Shown here: one piece after another, positions 17,099 to 25,230 of the stretch
Layout of the letters: every line of letters begins with the position of its first letter
How positions within the stretch are numbered: the stretch's first letter is position 1
Source of the DNA: Saprospiraceae bacterium
Lineage (GTDB): Bacteria > Bacteroidota > Bacteroidia > Chitinophagales > Saprospiraceae
Direction of reading: 5' to 3'
Length of the DNA: 32,354 bases
NCBI GenBank assembly: GCA_021299835.1
Contig: JAJTER010000026.1
Coordinates: 1 to 32,354, forward strand
Program-made: the position numbers and the translations under genes
Notes under the pieces: model-generated
Seen by the model: only the letters and a program-made list of their open reading frames with translations
What the model was told of the DNA's origin: nothing
Databases searched by the model: none

Positions 17099-17113
17099 AT
17101 AAAAAATCGGGAG

Positions 17114-18121
17114 ATGGATCAAGAAAGACCGGTCAAACTTAGCGATATCTCAAAGGCACTTAATTTGTCTGTTTCAACGGTTTCGAGGGCATTGAAAGAT
17201 AGCCATGAAATTGGAGAAGAAACAAAAAAAATAGTTCAATCTTATGCTTCAAAAGTAAATTACAGGCCCAATCTTATAGCCCAGAGTTTAAAGGAAATGA
17301 ATACCAGGTACATTGCTATAATTGTTCCTGAAATATCTAATTCCTTTTTTGCTGAAATTGTCAATGGCGTTGAATTTGTGGCAAATAATCAGGGTTATCA
17401 CGTAGTTATCTATCAAACACACGACTCCACAGAAAGGGAAATCAATATTATTAGAGATGTAGCCCGCCGAAAAGCAGATGGTTTACTTTTGTCTCCCTCT
17501 ACTAATCAAACGGATGTCAATGAAGTGATGAAAAGCATTGGAGCGAAATTACCTGTGGTTTATTTCGATAGAGTTCCCTCCGATAATTATTGTCACAAGG
17601 TGGTCTGCGACAATTACCAGGCTGCTTTTGAGGCTACTACCTGGTTGATACAACAGGGGAAAAAACGCATTGCACACATGGCGGGTCCCAGTGGAATATC
17701 TATCTCCATAGAAAGGTTGGCAGGGTATAGCGCAGCTTTGCTGCATGCAGGTATTTCCGTAGATCCAAACTTAATAAGGTATTCCAATTTTTTGGCCCGG
17801 GAAGCATGGGACAATCTTAGAGATTTAGAAGAAAAATATCAACCAGATGCTTATTTCGCCTCTAGTGACCGCCTTTCTTTTTATTGTTATGAGGCGGTGC
17901 AAAAGCTTCCGGAACCTCGTGCCTCTGAAGTGAAAATAGTAGGATTCACCAATGCCCATTTTGCCCATTTGTTAAGACCTAAGCTGAGCGCAATTGTACA
18001 ACCAGCTTTTGACATGGGAAAAATAGCTGCTGAAATGCTTTTAAATACCATTTCGAAAAAGCATAAAGACATAGAATATGGGTTTATTAAACTCCCCGCA
18101 GTATTAAAAAATACAGAGTAA
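17114..18121 (+). CDS. LacI-family transcriptional regulator (probable hexuronate regulator)
   Basis: A 335-residue repressor/activator. The N-terminal helix-turn-helix is VKLSDISKALNLSVSTVSRALKD in two overlapping pieces (about residues 6-28), followed by the hinge NYRPNLIAQSLK, whose leucine inserts into the operator centre. The periplasmic-binding-protein-like effector domain starts YIAIIVPEISNSFFAEIVNG and contains ADGLLLSPS, PVVYFDRVP, CDNYQAAFEAT, HMAGPSGISISIERLAGY and VGFTNAHFAHLLRPKLSAI. The ATG at 17114 is preferred to the TTG at 17096 because the promoter -7 element overlaps the latter. It is divergent from the uxaB operon, so a galacturonate- or tagaturonate-derived ligand is a reasonable guess. 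The lolA gene follows 60 nt downstream. Confidence 0.9.
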   Translation: MDQERPVKLSDISKALNLSVSTVSRALKDSHEIGEETKKIVQSYASKVNYRPNLIAQSLKEMNTRYIAIIVPEISNSFFAEIVNGVEFVANNQGYHVVIYQTHDSTEREINIIRDVARRKADGLLLSPSTNQTDVNEVMKSIGAKLPVVYFDRVPSDNYCHKVVCDNYQAAFEATTWLIQQGKKRIAHMAGPSGISISIERLAGYSAALLHAGISVDPNLIRYSNFLAREAWDNLRDLEEKYQPDAYFASSDRLSFYCYEAVQKLPEPRASEVKIVGFTNAHFAHLLRPKLSAIVQPAFDMGKIAAEMLLNTISKKHKDIEYGFIKLPAVLKNTE

Positions 18122-18181
18122 TTGGGCGTTAGCGTAATTAAAACCATTCATTTTTCGTTAGTCATAAAACAACCATTCGGA

Positions 18182-18871
18182 ATGACCTTCAAAACCTTAT
18201 TTTCATCAGTTCCTTTTCTTTTGTCTTTGTGTTTTAATATCAATTCCTTAAATGGGCAGGTTTCTTCTCGTTCAGAAAAGGACCCAAAAGCAAAGGTAAC
18301 GCTTGACTTAATGAAGAAGCGATATGAATCATACACTTCTCTTGATATTCCTTTTACGCTCGATCTGGAAATTCCTGAACAACCTAAGCAAGTTCAAAAA
18401 GGACAATTTACTCGTAAAGGAATGAAGTATAAATTAGTTATGAACCAACAAACCGTTCTTTGTGATGGTAAATCTTTATGGGTAATTTTGCCCAAAGAAA
18501 AAGAAGTCCAGATAAATGATATGCCTGATCCTCAGCAAAATGAGGATGTTTTATCTCCCGAAGCATTGTTTAGCATTTATAAAAGAAAAGATTTAAGTTA
18601 CGTTGTGCTGAAGGAGTTTGTTGAAAAGGGAAAATCACTTCAACAAATAGGGTTCAAGCCAATAGATAAAATGGCCGATTATTCTAAATTGGAATTGATT
18701 CTTGATAAAAAAACGGGGGAAATTGTATCTTTTAAAGCCTTTGCGAAGGACGGTTCCCGGTTTTTATTTCGCTTTGGTACTCCAAAAGTTAATCAATCTA
18801 TTCCAGATGTTTTTTTTCAGTTTAAAAAGTCTGACTATCCTTCGTTTTACGTAGAAGATTTAAGAAGTTAA
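18182..18871 (+). CDS. lolA: Outer-membrane lipoprotein carrier protein LolA
   Basis: A 229-residue periplasmic chaperone that carries lipoproteins from LolCDE to the outer membrane. The signal peptide is FKTLFSSVPFLLSLCFNIN, with processing around NGQ. The mature protein has the half-barrel pattern: KAKVTLDLMKKRYESYTSL, GQFTRKGMKYKLVMNQQTVL (a LolA signature strand pair), CDGKSLWVILPKEKEVQIND and SPEALFSIYK, then repeated strands ending FFQFKKSDYPSFYVEDLR. The frame is open back to a TTG at 18122, but the ATG at 18182 gives a proper signal peptide. As usual in Bacteroidota no LolB is visible. It stands between the lacI-family gene and GH3. Confidence 0.85.
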   Translation: MTFKTLFSSVPFLLSLCFNINSLNGQVSSRSEKDPKAKVTLDLMKKRYESYTSLDIPFTLDLEIPEQPKQVQKGQFTRKGMKYKLVMNQQTVLCDGKSLWVILPKEKEVQINDMPDPQQNEDVLSPEALFSIYKRKDLSYVVLKEFVEKGKSLQQIGFKPIDKMADYSKLELILDKKTGEIVSFKAFAKDGSRFLFRFGTPKVNQSIPDVFFQFKKSDYPSFYVEDLRS

Positions 18872-18925
18872 AAATCTTATAAATTTAGTATTTTCGTACC
18901 CTTATCTACCTTCAATGGAATTAAT

Positions 18926-20434
18926 ATGGGTTTTAAATCTTTCTTTCTTCGCCCTTGGGCAAATCAGGTATCTAAACAAATTGGACAGTGGTCAGCGAAT
19001 GCACTAAAGGAACAGGAAAATATTTTTACTCAAATTATACGACAGGGCTGTGACACTCAGTTTGGAATTGATCACGATTTTGCTAATATAAAATCTTATG
19101 AAGATTTCAAACAGAGGGTTCCTGTTCAAGATTATGAAGGTCTAAAGACCTATTTTGACCGCGTTGTTGCCGGAGAATCTAATGTTTTATGGCCTGGAAG
19201 ACCCCGATATTTTGCAAAAACATCGGGCACTACCTCTGGGGTAAAATATATTCCCATTACCTCTGATAGCTTACCCAATCATTTTGGTTCGGCAAGAAAC
19301 GCCCTATTTCATTATTTTGGTCAAACAGGAAAGGGGAAATGGTTAGACGGCAAGATCATTTTTTTATCTGGTAGTCCTTCCCTCGATGATACCAATGGGG
19401 TGCCTACCGGACGGTTGTCTGGCATTTCTAATCATCTCGTTCCTGCCTGGGTAAAAAGAAGTCAAATGCCTTCTTATGAAACAAATTGTATCGATTCGTG
19501 GGAAGAAAAGTTAGATAAAATTGTGGAAGAAACCCTTCATCAGAAAATGACGCTGATCAGTGGCATTCCACCCTGGGTGCAAATGTATTATGAACGATTG
19601 TTGGAAGTTTCTGGAAAAAGTACCATCAAAGAAATTTTTCCCGATTTTAATATGTTCGTTTATGGGGGGGTAAACTACGAACCATATAGAGCAAAACTAG
19701 AAGAACTTGTTGGTGGTCAGGTAGATAGCGTTGAAATATATCCGGCGTCAGAAGGTTTCCTGGCTTTTCAAGATATCCCGGGCGAGCGGGGAATGTTTTT
19801 AAATGTAGCATCGGGATTGTTTTTTGAGTTTATTCCTGTAAATGAATTGGGAAATGAAAATCCAACCCGATTAAGGTTACATGATGTGCAGTGCGGCGTC
19901 AATTATTTACTTATTTTAAATACTAATGCAGGTCTTTGGGGGTATAATATTGGCGACACTGTCGAGTTTGTTTCTACAAATCCTTACAGAATTATTGTAA
20001 CGGGTAGGGTGAAGCACTATATTTCAGCCTTCGGTGAACATGTCATAGGAAAAGAGGTAGATGAAGCTATGCAGTTAACCTGCCAGGCACTGGGTGCCAG
20101 AGTCGTTGAATTTACCGTAGCTCCCCAGGTTACACCTGTAGAAGGAGGGTTGCCTTATCATGAGTGGTGGGTTGAGTTTGATGAAATTCCCGCTGACTTA
20201 GACAGGTTTGCCCAGTTTTTAGATCGGGAAATGGTTAAGCAAAATATTTATTACGATGATCTTATTCAAGGGTCTGTTTTAAAACCTTTAGTTATTCGGG
20301 TATTGAAAAGAGATAGTTTTAGAGCTTACATGAAGGCTCAGGGAAAGCTCGGAGGCCAAAATAAAGTACCACGATTATCAAACGATAGAAAAATAGTATC
20401 AGCATTAGAAGATATGAAGTTGACATTACCATAA
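18926..20434 (+). CDS. GH3 auxin-responsive-promoter-family protein (adenylate-forming)
   Basis: A 502-residue ANL-superfamily enzyme of the GH3 type. In plants GH3 proteins adenylate a carboxylic acid (jasmonate, auxin, benzoates) and join it to an amino acid; bacterial members are widespread in Bacteroidota with unknown substrates. The phosphate-binding motif is FAKTSGTTSGVKYIPIT (96-112). Other GH3 hallmarks are the N-terminal FGIDHDFANIKSYEDFKQ and VPVQDYEGLK, the central VYGGVNYEPYR, EIYPASEGFLAFQD, the hinge region GLWGYNIGDTVEFV, and the C-terminal AFGEHVIGKEVDEA. All core elements are intact. It begins 54 nt after lolA, and its last codons contain the -33 element of the downstream ribosomal gene. 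Confidence 0.9.
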   Translation: MGFKSFFLRPWANQVSKQIGQWSANALKEQENIFTQIIRQGCDTQFGIDHDFANIKSYEDFKQRVPVQDYEGLKTYFDRVVAGESNVLWPGRPRYFAKTSGTTSGVKYIPITSDSLPNHFGSARNALFHYFGQTGKGKWLDGKIIFLSGSPSLDDTNGVPTGRLSGISNHLVPAWVKRSQMPSYETNCIDSWEEKLDKIVEETLHQKMTLISGIPPWVQMYYERLLEVSGKSTIKEIFPDFNMFVYGGVNYEPYRAKLEELVGGQVDSVEIYPASEGFLAFQDIPGERGMFLNVASGLFFEFIPVNELGNENPTRLRLHDVQCGVNYLLILNTNAGLWGYNIGDTVEFVSTNPYRIIVTGRVKHYISAFGEHVIGKEVDEAMQLTCQALGARVVEFTVAPQVTPVEGGLPYHEWWVEFDEIPADLDRFAQFLDREMVKQNIYYDDLIQGSVLKPLVIRVLKRDSFRAYMKAQGKLGGQNKVPRLSNDRKIVSALEDMKLTLP

Positions 20435-20449
20435 AAAAGTGTACTTTTG
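20420..20449 (+). promoter_or_regulatory. Bacteroidota promoter of the ribosomal THX gene
   Basis: TTG (20420-20422), 19 nt, then TActTTTG (20442-20449): both halves of the Bacteroidota consensus at canonical spacing. The -33 half is inside the GH3 coding region. Transcription would start near 20456, giving a leader of about 20 nt, A-rich before the ATG at 20478, fitting a highly expressed ribosomal gene. Confidence 0.75.
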
Positions 20450-20477
20450 CATTCATAATGTAAAAAAACCAACTAAA

Positions 20478-20588
20478 ATGGGAAAAGGCGATAAACGCAC
20501 TAAAAAAGGAAAAATTTTCCAGGGTTCTTTTGGTAATTCAAGACCTGGTAAAAGAGCTAAAAAAGTGGTAGAAGTACCCGCTGCTTAA
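20478..20588 (+). CDS. 30S ribosomal protein THX (bTHX)
   Basis: A 36-residue, strongly basic protein beginning MGKGDKRTKKGKIFQGSFGN, which is the family signature of bTHX, the small peptide that sits in a cavity of the 30S head and stabilises 16S rRNA. The C-terminal half has a further basic patch (SRPGKRAKKVVE) and ends PAA. It is short enough to be missed by length-filtered gene callers. It has its own consensus promoter (20420-20449) and is followed 28 nt after the stop by a terminator-like hairpin, so it is a monocistronic unit. Bacteroidota commonly encode such a protein. Confidence 0.9.
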   Translation: MGKGDKRTKKGKIFQGSFGNSRPGKRAKKVVEVPAA

Positions 20589-20613
20589 TGTAGTCTTTTT
20601 TCCTTCAATAGAT

Positions 20614-20646
20614 ATTCGGTCAGGCATTCTATATACCTGACCGGAT
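20614..20646 (+). terminator. Terminator hairpin after the THX gene
   Basis: Arms CGGTCAGG (20617-20624) and CCTGACCG (20636-20643), perfectly paired and extendable by two pairs and one wobble, with an 11-nt AT-rich loop. A T-rich tract (TTATTGTTTT) follows. The location just after a short ribosomal gene supports the call; the T run is interrupted. Confidence 0.7.
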
Positions 20647-20738
20647 TTATTGTTTTAAATTTTTCTCTCCTATCTTATTTTTTACTTTCCTAATAATTCC
20701 GTATATTTCACAGAAACAAGAACGATAAGTTCTTTTTA

Positions 20739-22196
20739 ATGTATTTTATGCGTGTATTACATATTAGTGCAGAATGTTATCCTGCTGCAAAATCAGGAGG
20801 ATTAGGAGATGTGGCAGGTGCCTTACCAAAATATTTGACCTCTGCCGGTTGGGAATCTGCCGTAGTAATTCCTAAATATGGATTACTCTGGACAAAAAAG
20901 CACCACTTCAAACTACTTCATGTAGGTGCCTATTTTTTAAACGATAAATATCACCCTTATACTATAGAGGAACCTTTACAAACTGGGCTGGATTTTCCCC
21001 TTTATGTGGTAAATTTACCTGGATTATTTGATCGCCCGGGTATTTACGGTGATGCAGAAAAAGGTTGGTACACGGATAATACAGAACGATTCACCTCTTT
21101 TCAAATAGCTATTTTAGATTGGGTTAAGAATATGGAGGTGAAACCCGAAATTCTTCATTGCCATGATTATCACGCAGGTTTAATTCCTTTTTTAATAAAA
21201 CATACTAAAATATTTGAGGTTTTAAAGAAGATTCCAACGGTTTTTACCATTCATAATGCTGAATATGCCGGCTCCTTCCCCTGGTTGAAAAAAGACTTAT
21301 TACCTGAGTTTCCTGTCGAGGTAAATGGTTTGTTAGATTGGTCTGATCAAATTAATCCTTTGGCTTCTGCAGTGAAAAATGCGTGGGCTATTACGACCGT
21401 TTCTCCTGGCTATTTATTGGAACTGCAACAATTTTCCTCTGGTTTGGAATGGCTGTTCAGCAATGAGAAAGGAAAATGCAGAGGTATTTTAAATGGCATA
21501 GATCATGATGTATGGGATCCTAAAACCGATACTTATCTGAACGCTCATTTGCCAGATAAGGTAGTGTATGAATTAAAAGATATAGAAGATTTTAAGTTAA
21601 ATCAGAAAAAACAACTGGTAAGCCAAATGGGACTTAATCAAAATATACCCTGGATTACCTTTATTGGCAGGTTAGTGCGCGAGAAAGGAGCTGATATCTT
21701 ACCCGACCTTATAAATACCGTGTTAGAAAGTGGAACGGGTATAGGATTTATTATTTTAGGTTCTGGAGAACCTTACCTCCATGATTTATTGCGCAGTTTG
21801 AGTTATAAATATCCAGGCAAACTGCATGTACGTATTGGGTACGATGAAGCGCTGGCTCATCAGCTTTACGCAGCATCCGATTTTATTTTAATGCCTTCCA
21901 GGGTTGAACCCTGCGGGTTAAATCAATTGTACGCGCTACGATATGGCACCATACCAATAGTTAGGGCTGTAGGTGGATTAAAAGATTCTATTATGCCGTG
22001 GAAAGAGAAAAATGGTAATGGTATTCTCTTTGAAGCATTTTCTGTTGATGCTGCAAAGAAGGCTATTGATGAAGCATTTGAACTATTTAATGATCGAAAA
22101 AAATTCGAAGATGTCAGGAAATTTATTTTTGGGATAGATTTTTCATGGCAAAAATCGGCTTCGGAATATGTAACATTATATAACGAACTCACTTAA
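20739..22196 (+). CDS. glgA: Glycogen (starch) synthase, GT5
   Basis: Elongates alpha-1,4-glucan from ADP-glucose. At 485 residues it has the usual length of bacterial GlgA. The ADP-glucose-binding motif is KSGGLGDVAGALPK (18-31), a form of the KxGGL signature, preceded by LHISAECYPAA. The N-terminal GT5 domain includes WYTDNTERFTSFQIAILDW, HCHDYHAGLIPFLI and FTIHNAEYAGSFPW. The GT-B C-terminal half has GILNGIDHDVWDP, FIGRLVREKGADI and MPSRVEPCGLNQLYALRYGT (catalytic Glu region). The ATG at 20748 is an equally good start. The gene encoding ADP-glucose pyrophosphorylase follows 12 nt downstream, giving the full two-step pathway in one operon. Confidence 0.94.
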   Translation: MYFMRVLHISAECYPAAKSGGLGDVAGALPKYLTSAGWESAVVIPKYGLLWTKKHHFKLLHVGAYFLNDKYHPYTIEEPLQTGLDFPLYVVNLPGLFDRPGIYGDAEKGWYTDNTERFTSFQIAILDWVKNMEVKPEILHCHDYHAGLIPFLIKHTKIFEVLKKIPTVFTIHNAEYAGSFPWLKKDLLPEFPVEVNGLLDWSDQINPLASAVKNAWAITTVSPGYLLELQQFSSGLEWLFSNEKGKCRGILNGIDHDVWDPKTDTYLNAHLPDKVVYELKDIEDFKLNQKKQLVSQMGLNQNIPWITFIGRLVREKGADILPDLINTVLESGTGIGFIILGSGEPYLHDLLRSLSYKYPGKLHVRIGYDEALAHQLYAASDFILMPSRVEPCGLNQLYALRYGTIPIVRAVGGLKDSIMPWKEKNGNGILFEAFSVDAAKKAIDEAFELFNDRKKFEDVRKFIFGIDFSWQKSASEYVTLYNELT

Positions 22197-22208
22197 AAAA
22201 TGTAATAA

Positions 22209-23483
22209 ATGATAAAGATGATTTGCCTCATATTAGGAGGTGGTGCTGGCAGCAGATTAGCTCCACTGACAAGCCATAGATCAAAACCTGCCGTACCTAT
22301 TGCAGGGAAATACCGATTAATTGATATTCCCATTTCTAATTGTTTGAATTCCGGGGTGAAGAGAATGTTTGTAGTCACACAATATAATTCGGCTTCATTA
22401 AATCAGCATATTAAAAATACTTATCATTTTGATGTATTCTCTCATGGCTTCGTTGATATTTTAGCTGCAGAGCAAACCCCAAATAGTGATCAATGGTTTC
22501 AAGGAACCGCCGATGCCGTCAGACAATCTATGCATCATTTGAAAAATCACGACTATGACTATATCCTAATTCTTTCCGGAGATCAGCTTTACCAAATGGA
22601 TTTTGAGGAATTAGCAAAGTATCATATAAGTCAAAAGGCAGACTTAACCATTGCTACTATCCCGGTGAATGAAGCAGATGCACCCGGGTTTGGCATTATG
22701 AAAGTGAACGATAAAGGCTTTATTGATTCCTTTATTGAAAAACCTAAAAAAGAGGTGCTGGCCGATTGGACTTCTTCGGTTTCTATTGAAAATAAATCGA
22801 AGGGGAAATCTTATTTAGCTTCTATGGGCATTTATATGTTTAGTAAACAGGTGATGATGAAGCTGTTTTCGGACAATGAAAAGGCAGTGGATTTTGGTAA
22901 GGAAATTATTCCCGATGCCATCCATGGAGGTTTAAAGGTAGCTTCTTATGCCTTTGATGGTTACTGGACCGATATCGGTACTATTGGATCTTTTTTCGAG
23001 GCAAATATTGCCCTTACGGATACCATTCCTGAATTTAATCTTTTTGATAATAAACGGATTATCTATACCAGGCCGAGGCAGTTGGCGCCTACCAAAGTGT
23101 ATGGTACCATTTTAAATAGAGCTTTAATTGCCGAAGGATGTATCCTTCATGCCAAAAAAATAGATCGTTCAGTCATAGGTATTCGCTCAAGGATAGGGGA
23201 GGGTTCTGAAATAAATAATGCGATTATCATGGGAGCAGATTACTATGAATCTATTTCTGAAATAGTTGATTCGAAGGAAGGAGCCGCCATGGGTATCGGT
23301 AAAGAATGTATTATTGAGAATGCTATTATCGATAAAAACGCGCGCATTGGAAATAATGTGGTGATAAAAGGAAGTCCTCTTCTAAAAGATGAAGAGACAG
23401 ATAAATACTCTATTAAAGATGGGATCATTGTTCTGCGAAAAGGGGCTTTTATCCCCTCGGGAACGAAAATTGGCCTCGTTTAG
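22209..23483 (+). CDS. glgC: Glucose-1-phosphate adenylyltransferase (ADP-glucose pyrophosphorylase)
   Basis: Makes ADP-glucose from glucose-1-phosphate and ATP, the committed step of glycogen synthesis. The 424-residue protein has the nucleotidyltransferase signature LGGGAGSRLAPLTSHRSKPA (9-28), then YRLIDIPISNCLNSG, GTADAVRQ (99-106), SGDQLYQMD (123-131, metal-binding Asp), FIEKPKK (175-181, glucose-1-P lysine), SMGIYMF and YWTDIGT (252-258). A left-handed beta-helix domain follows from about 290 (ILHAKKIDRSVIGIRSRIGE). The LGGGAGSRL start and the wording of the N-terminal motifs are closer to plant and cyanobacterial enzymes than to E. coli GlgC (VLAGGRGSRL), as is common in Bacteroidota. 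The Ppx/GppA-like gene follows by 3 nt. Confidence 0.94.
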   Translation: MIKMICLILGGGAGSRLAPLTSHRSKPAVPIAGKYRLIDIPISNCLNSGVKRMFVVTQYNSASLNQHIKNTYHFDVFSHGFVDILAAEQTPNSDQWFQGTADAVRQSMHHLKNHDYDYILILSGDQLYQMDFEELAKYHISQKADLTIATIPVNEADAPGFGIMKVNDKGFIDSFIEKPKKEVLADWTSSVSIENKSKGKSYLASMGIYMFSKQVMMKLFSDNEKAVDFGKEIIPDAIHGGLKVASYAFDGYWTDIGTIGSFFEANIALTDTIPEFNLFDNKRIIYTRPRQLAPTKVYGTILNRALIAEGCILHAKKIDRSVIGIRSRIGEGSEINNAIIMGADYYESISEIVDSKEGAAMGIGKECIIENAIIDKNARIGNNVVIKGSPLLKDEETDKYSIKDGIIVLRKGAFIPSGTKIGLV

Positions 23484-23486
23484 TGA

Positions 23487-24395
23487 ATGAATACGATCGG
23501 AATTATAGATTTAGGTAGTAATACCTTCCATTTGTTAATCGCAAAGGTGACTTCCCCTCAGGAGTTTGAAGAAGTGTATAAAGAAGCTTTTTTTGTCAAA
23601 CTGGCTTCTGAGGGGATAGAAAAAATTGGGGATAAGCCCTTTCAAAAGGGTATCGAAATAATGGTTCATTTCGCAGAAAAATGTAAGGATTTCCAGGTTT
23701 CTGAGATTAAAGCTATGGGTACTGCAACCTTGAGAAGAGCTGAAAATGCATCCTATTTCATTCAGCAGGTGTATGAAAAAACGGGCATAGAGGTAGCGGT
23801 TATATCTGGCGATGAGGAAGCTTTACTTATTGCCGGAGGTGTACTTTTGGCCATACCTTTTATTAAGGAAAAGGTGCTTATAATGGACATTGGTGGAGGT
23901 AGTGTAGAATTTATTATTTCCGAAGGAGAGACTATTTATTGGTCTGAAAGTTTTCCTTTAGGTATCTCTATTTTATATAATTATTTCCACAAGAAGGATC
24001 CAATAAGTGAAGAGGAAATAGTAAAATTGACAAGATTTTTAGATGAATCTCTAGTAGATTTAATGGCTATTTTGAGGGTTCATAATGTCAATCATTTAGT
24101 AGGCGCATCAGGTACTTTTGATGTGCTGGAAGATTTTTTATCAGATGTATCTATCAAAAACAAGCATGCTACCACAGTGTCTGTTGCTCATGTCTTTCCT
24201 GTTTTAGATGAAATTATTAAAAAAAGTTTAGCTCAACGGCTTGAATACAAAGAGATTCCCGAAACAAGAGCCGAAATGATTGTCGCCGCTATGGTATTAA
24301 TAAAATTTATTTTGACAGAGGGAAAATTTAGCTCACTCACTTATTCCTCTTTCGCTATGAAGGAAGGCATTTTGAGAAAATTTATGAAAGGTTAA
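23487..24395 (+). CDS. Ppx/GppA-family phosphatase (exopolyphosphatase-like)
   Basis: A 302-residue protein of the ASKHA fold that hydrolyses polyphosphate or the 5' gamma-phosphate of pppGpp. Phosphate-1 loop IIDLGSNTFHLLIAK (6-20), GTATLRRAEN (78-87), ISGDEEA (106-112, acidic active-site residues) and phosphate-2 loop IMDIGGGSVEFII (132-144) are all present. It has only the two N-terminal actin-like domains and lacks the C-terminal HD-like domain of the about 500-residue E. coli enzymes, which is the usual short form in Bacteroidota. It starts 3 nt after glgC, so carbon storage and polyphosphate or stringent-response metabolism share a transcript. Whether it is Ppx or GppA cannot be told from sequence. 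Confidence 0.88.
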   Translation: MNTIGIIDLGSNTFHLLIAKVTSPQEFEEVYKEAFFVKLASEGIEKIGDKPFQKGIEIMVHFAEKCKDFQVSEIKAMGTATLRRAENASYFIQQVYEKTGIEVAVISGDEEALLIAGGVLLAIPFIKEKVLIMDIGGGSVEFIISEGETIYWSESFPLGISILYNYFHKKDPISEEEIVKLTRFLDESLVDLMAILRVHNVNHLVGASGTFDVLEDFLSDVSIKNKHATTVSVAHVFPVLDEIIKKSLAQRLEYKEIPETRAEMIVAAMVLIKFILTEGKFSSLTYSSFAMKEGILRKFMKG

Positions 24396-24435
24396 AGGGT
24401 TTTTTGATTAAATTTACGCGTTAAACCATTATTTT

Positions 24436-25230
24436 ATGTACGAATTCCACACCAACAAACCCTGGTATTTTGAAATGCAATATAAAAATGCAAAAGAGTT
24501 TGTTATTCCATTTATTGAGGAATACTTTCGCATTGGGGAAAACATTCATGTTCTTGAAGTTGGTTGTGCAGAAGGGGGCGTTTTAAAAGCTTTTCTCGAT
24601 AAAGGTTGCACAGGTGTAGGGGTTGAACTTGAGGAGGGAAGGCTTCAATTGGCGGGTGAATTTTTAGAAAAGGAGGTTGTAGCGGGTACCGTCAAATTAA
24701 TAAATAAGAATATTTACGATCCTTCTTTTGAAACGGAGTTCAGTAACAAGTTTGATTTGATTGTTTTAAAGGATGTTATCGAGCATATACCCAATCAGGA
24801 AAAAATTCTAATGGAGTTTCAAAAATTCCTTAAACCTGGCGGCAATATATTTTTTGGATTCCCTCCGTGGCAAATGCCATTTGGAGGTCATCAGCAATTA
24901 TGCAAAAGTTTCCTTTCAAAAATTCCTTATTTTCATTTGCTACCCATGGGTGCTTATAAATGGATATTGAATTATTTCAATGAATATGTTCCTGAATTTG
25001 TGGAAATAAAAGAAACCGGTATCTCCACTACTCGTTTTGAGAGAATAGTTAGAGAAACCGGTTACGATATTAAATTAAACACACATTTTTTATTGAATCC
25101 TATTTATAAGTTTAAGTTCGGATTAAAACCTATTAAGCAATTTGGATTTATTAAAGCCGTACCGCCTATCAGGGATTTTTTGACCACCTGTGTTTATTAT
25201 TTAATTGAGCTAAAAGAAGCAAAAAATTAA
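24436..25230 (+). CDS. Class I SAM-dependent methyltransferase, substrate unknown
   Basis: A 264-residue methyltransferase. Motif I is VLEVGCAEGGVLKAFLDKGC (about 39-58), followed by the ribose-binding acidic residue in GVGVELEEGRLQLA; motif IV is FDLIVLKDVIEHIPNQEKIL, and post-motif LKPGGNIFFGFPPW follows. The second half (PFGGHQQLCKSFLSKIPYFHLL and TGISTTRFERIVRETGYDIK) forms an insertion and cap typical of methyltransferase-11/23 proteins found near glycan genes in Bacteroidota, with a hydrophobic C-terminal stretch that may touch the membrane. It stands 40 nt after the phosphatase, probably with its own start, and its stop overlaps that of clpB by 4 nt. The methyl acceptor is unknown. Confidence 0.82.
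   Translation: MYEFHTNKPWYFEMQYKNAKEFVIPFIEEYFRIGENIHVLEVGCAEGGVLKAFLDKGCTGVGVELEEGRLQLAGEFLEKEVVAGTVKLINKNIYDPSFETEFSNKFDLIVLKDVIEHIPNQEKILMEFQKFLKPGGNIFFGFPPWQMPFGGHQQLCKSFLSKIPYFHLLPMGAYKWILNYFNEYVPEFVEIKETGISTTRFERIVRETGYDIKLNTHFLLNPIYKFKFGLKPIKQFGFIKAVPPIRDFLTTCVYYLIELKEAKN

Noticed and set aside
17096-17113. Upstream TTG start for the LacI-family regulator
   Set aside because: The TTG is part of the TAccTTTG -7 promoter element, so it would not be within the transcript.
18122-18181. Upstream TTG start of the LolA gene giving 249 residues
   Set aside because: It would put 20 extra residues before the signal peptide; the ATG at 18182 gives a normal secretion signal.
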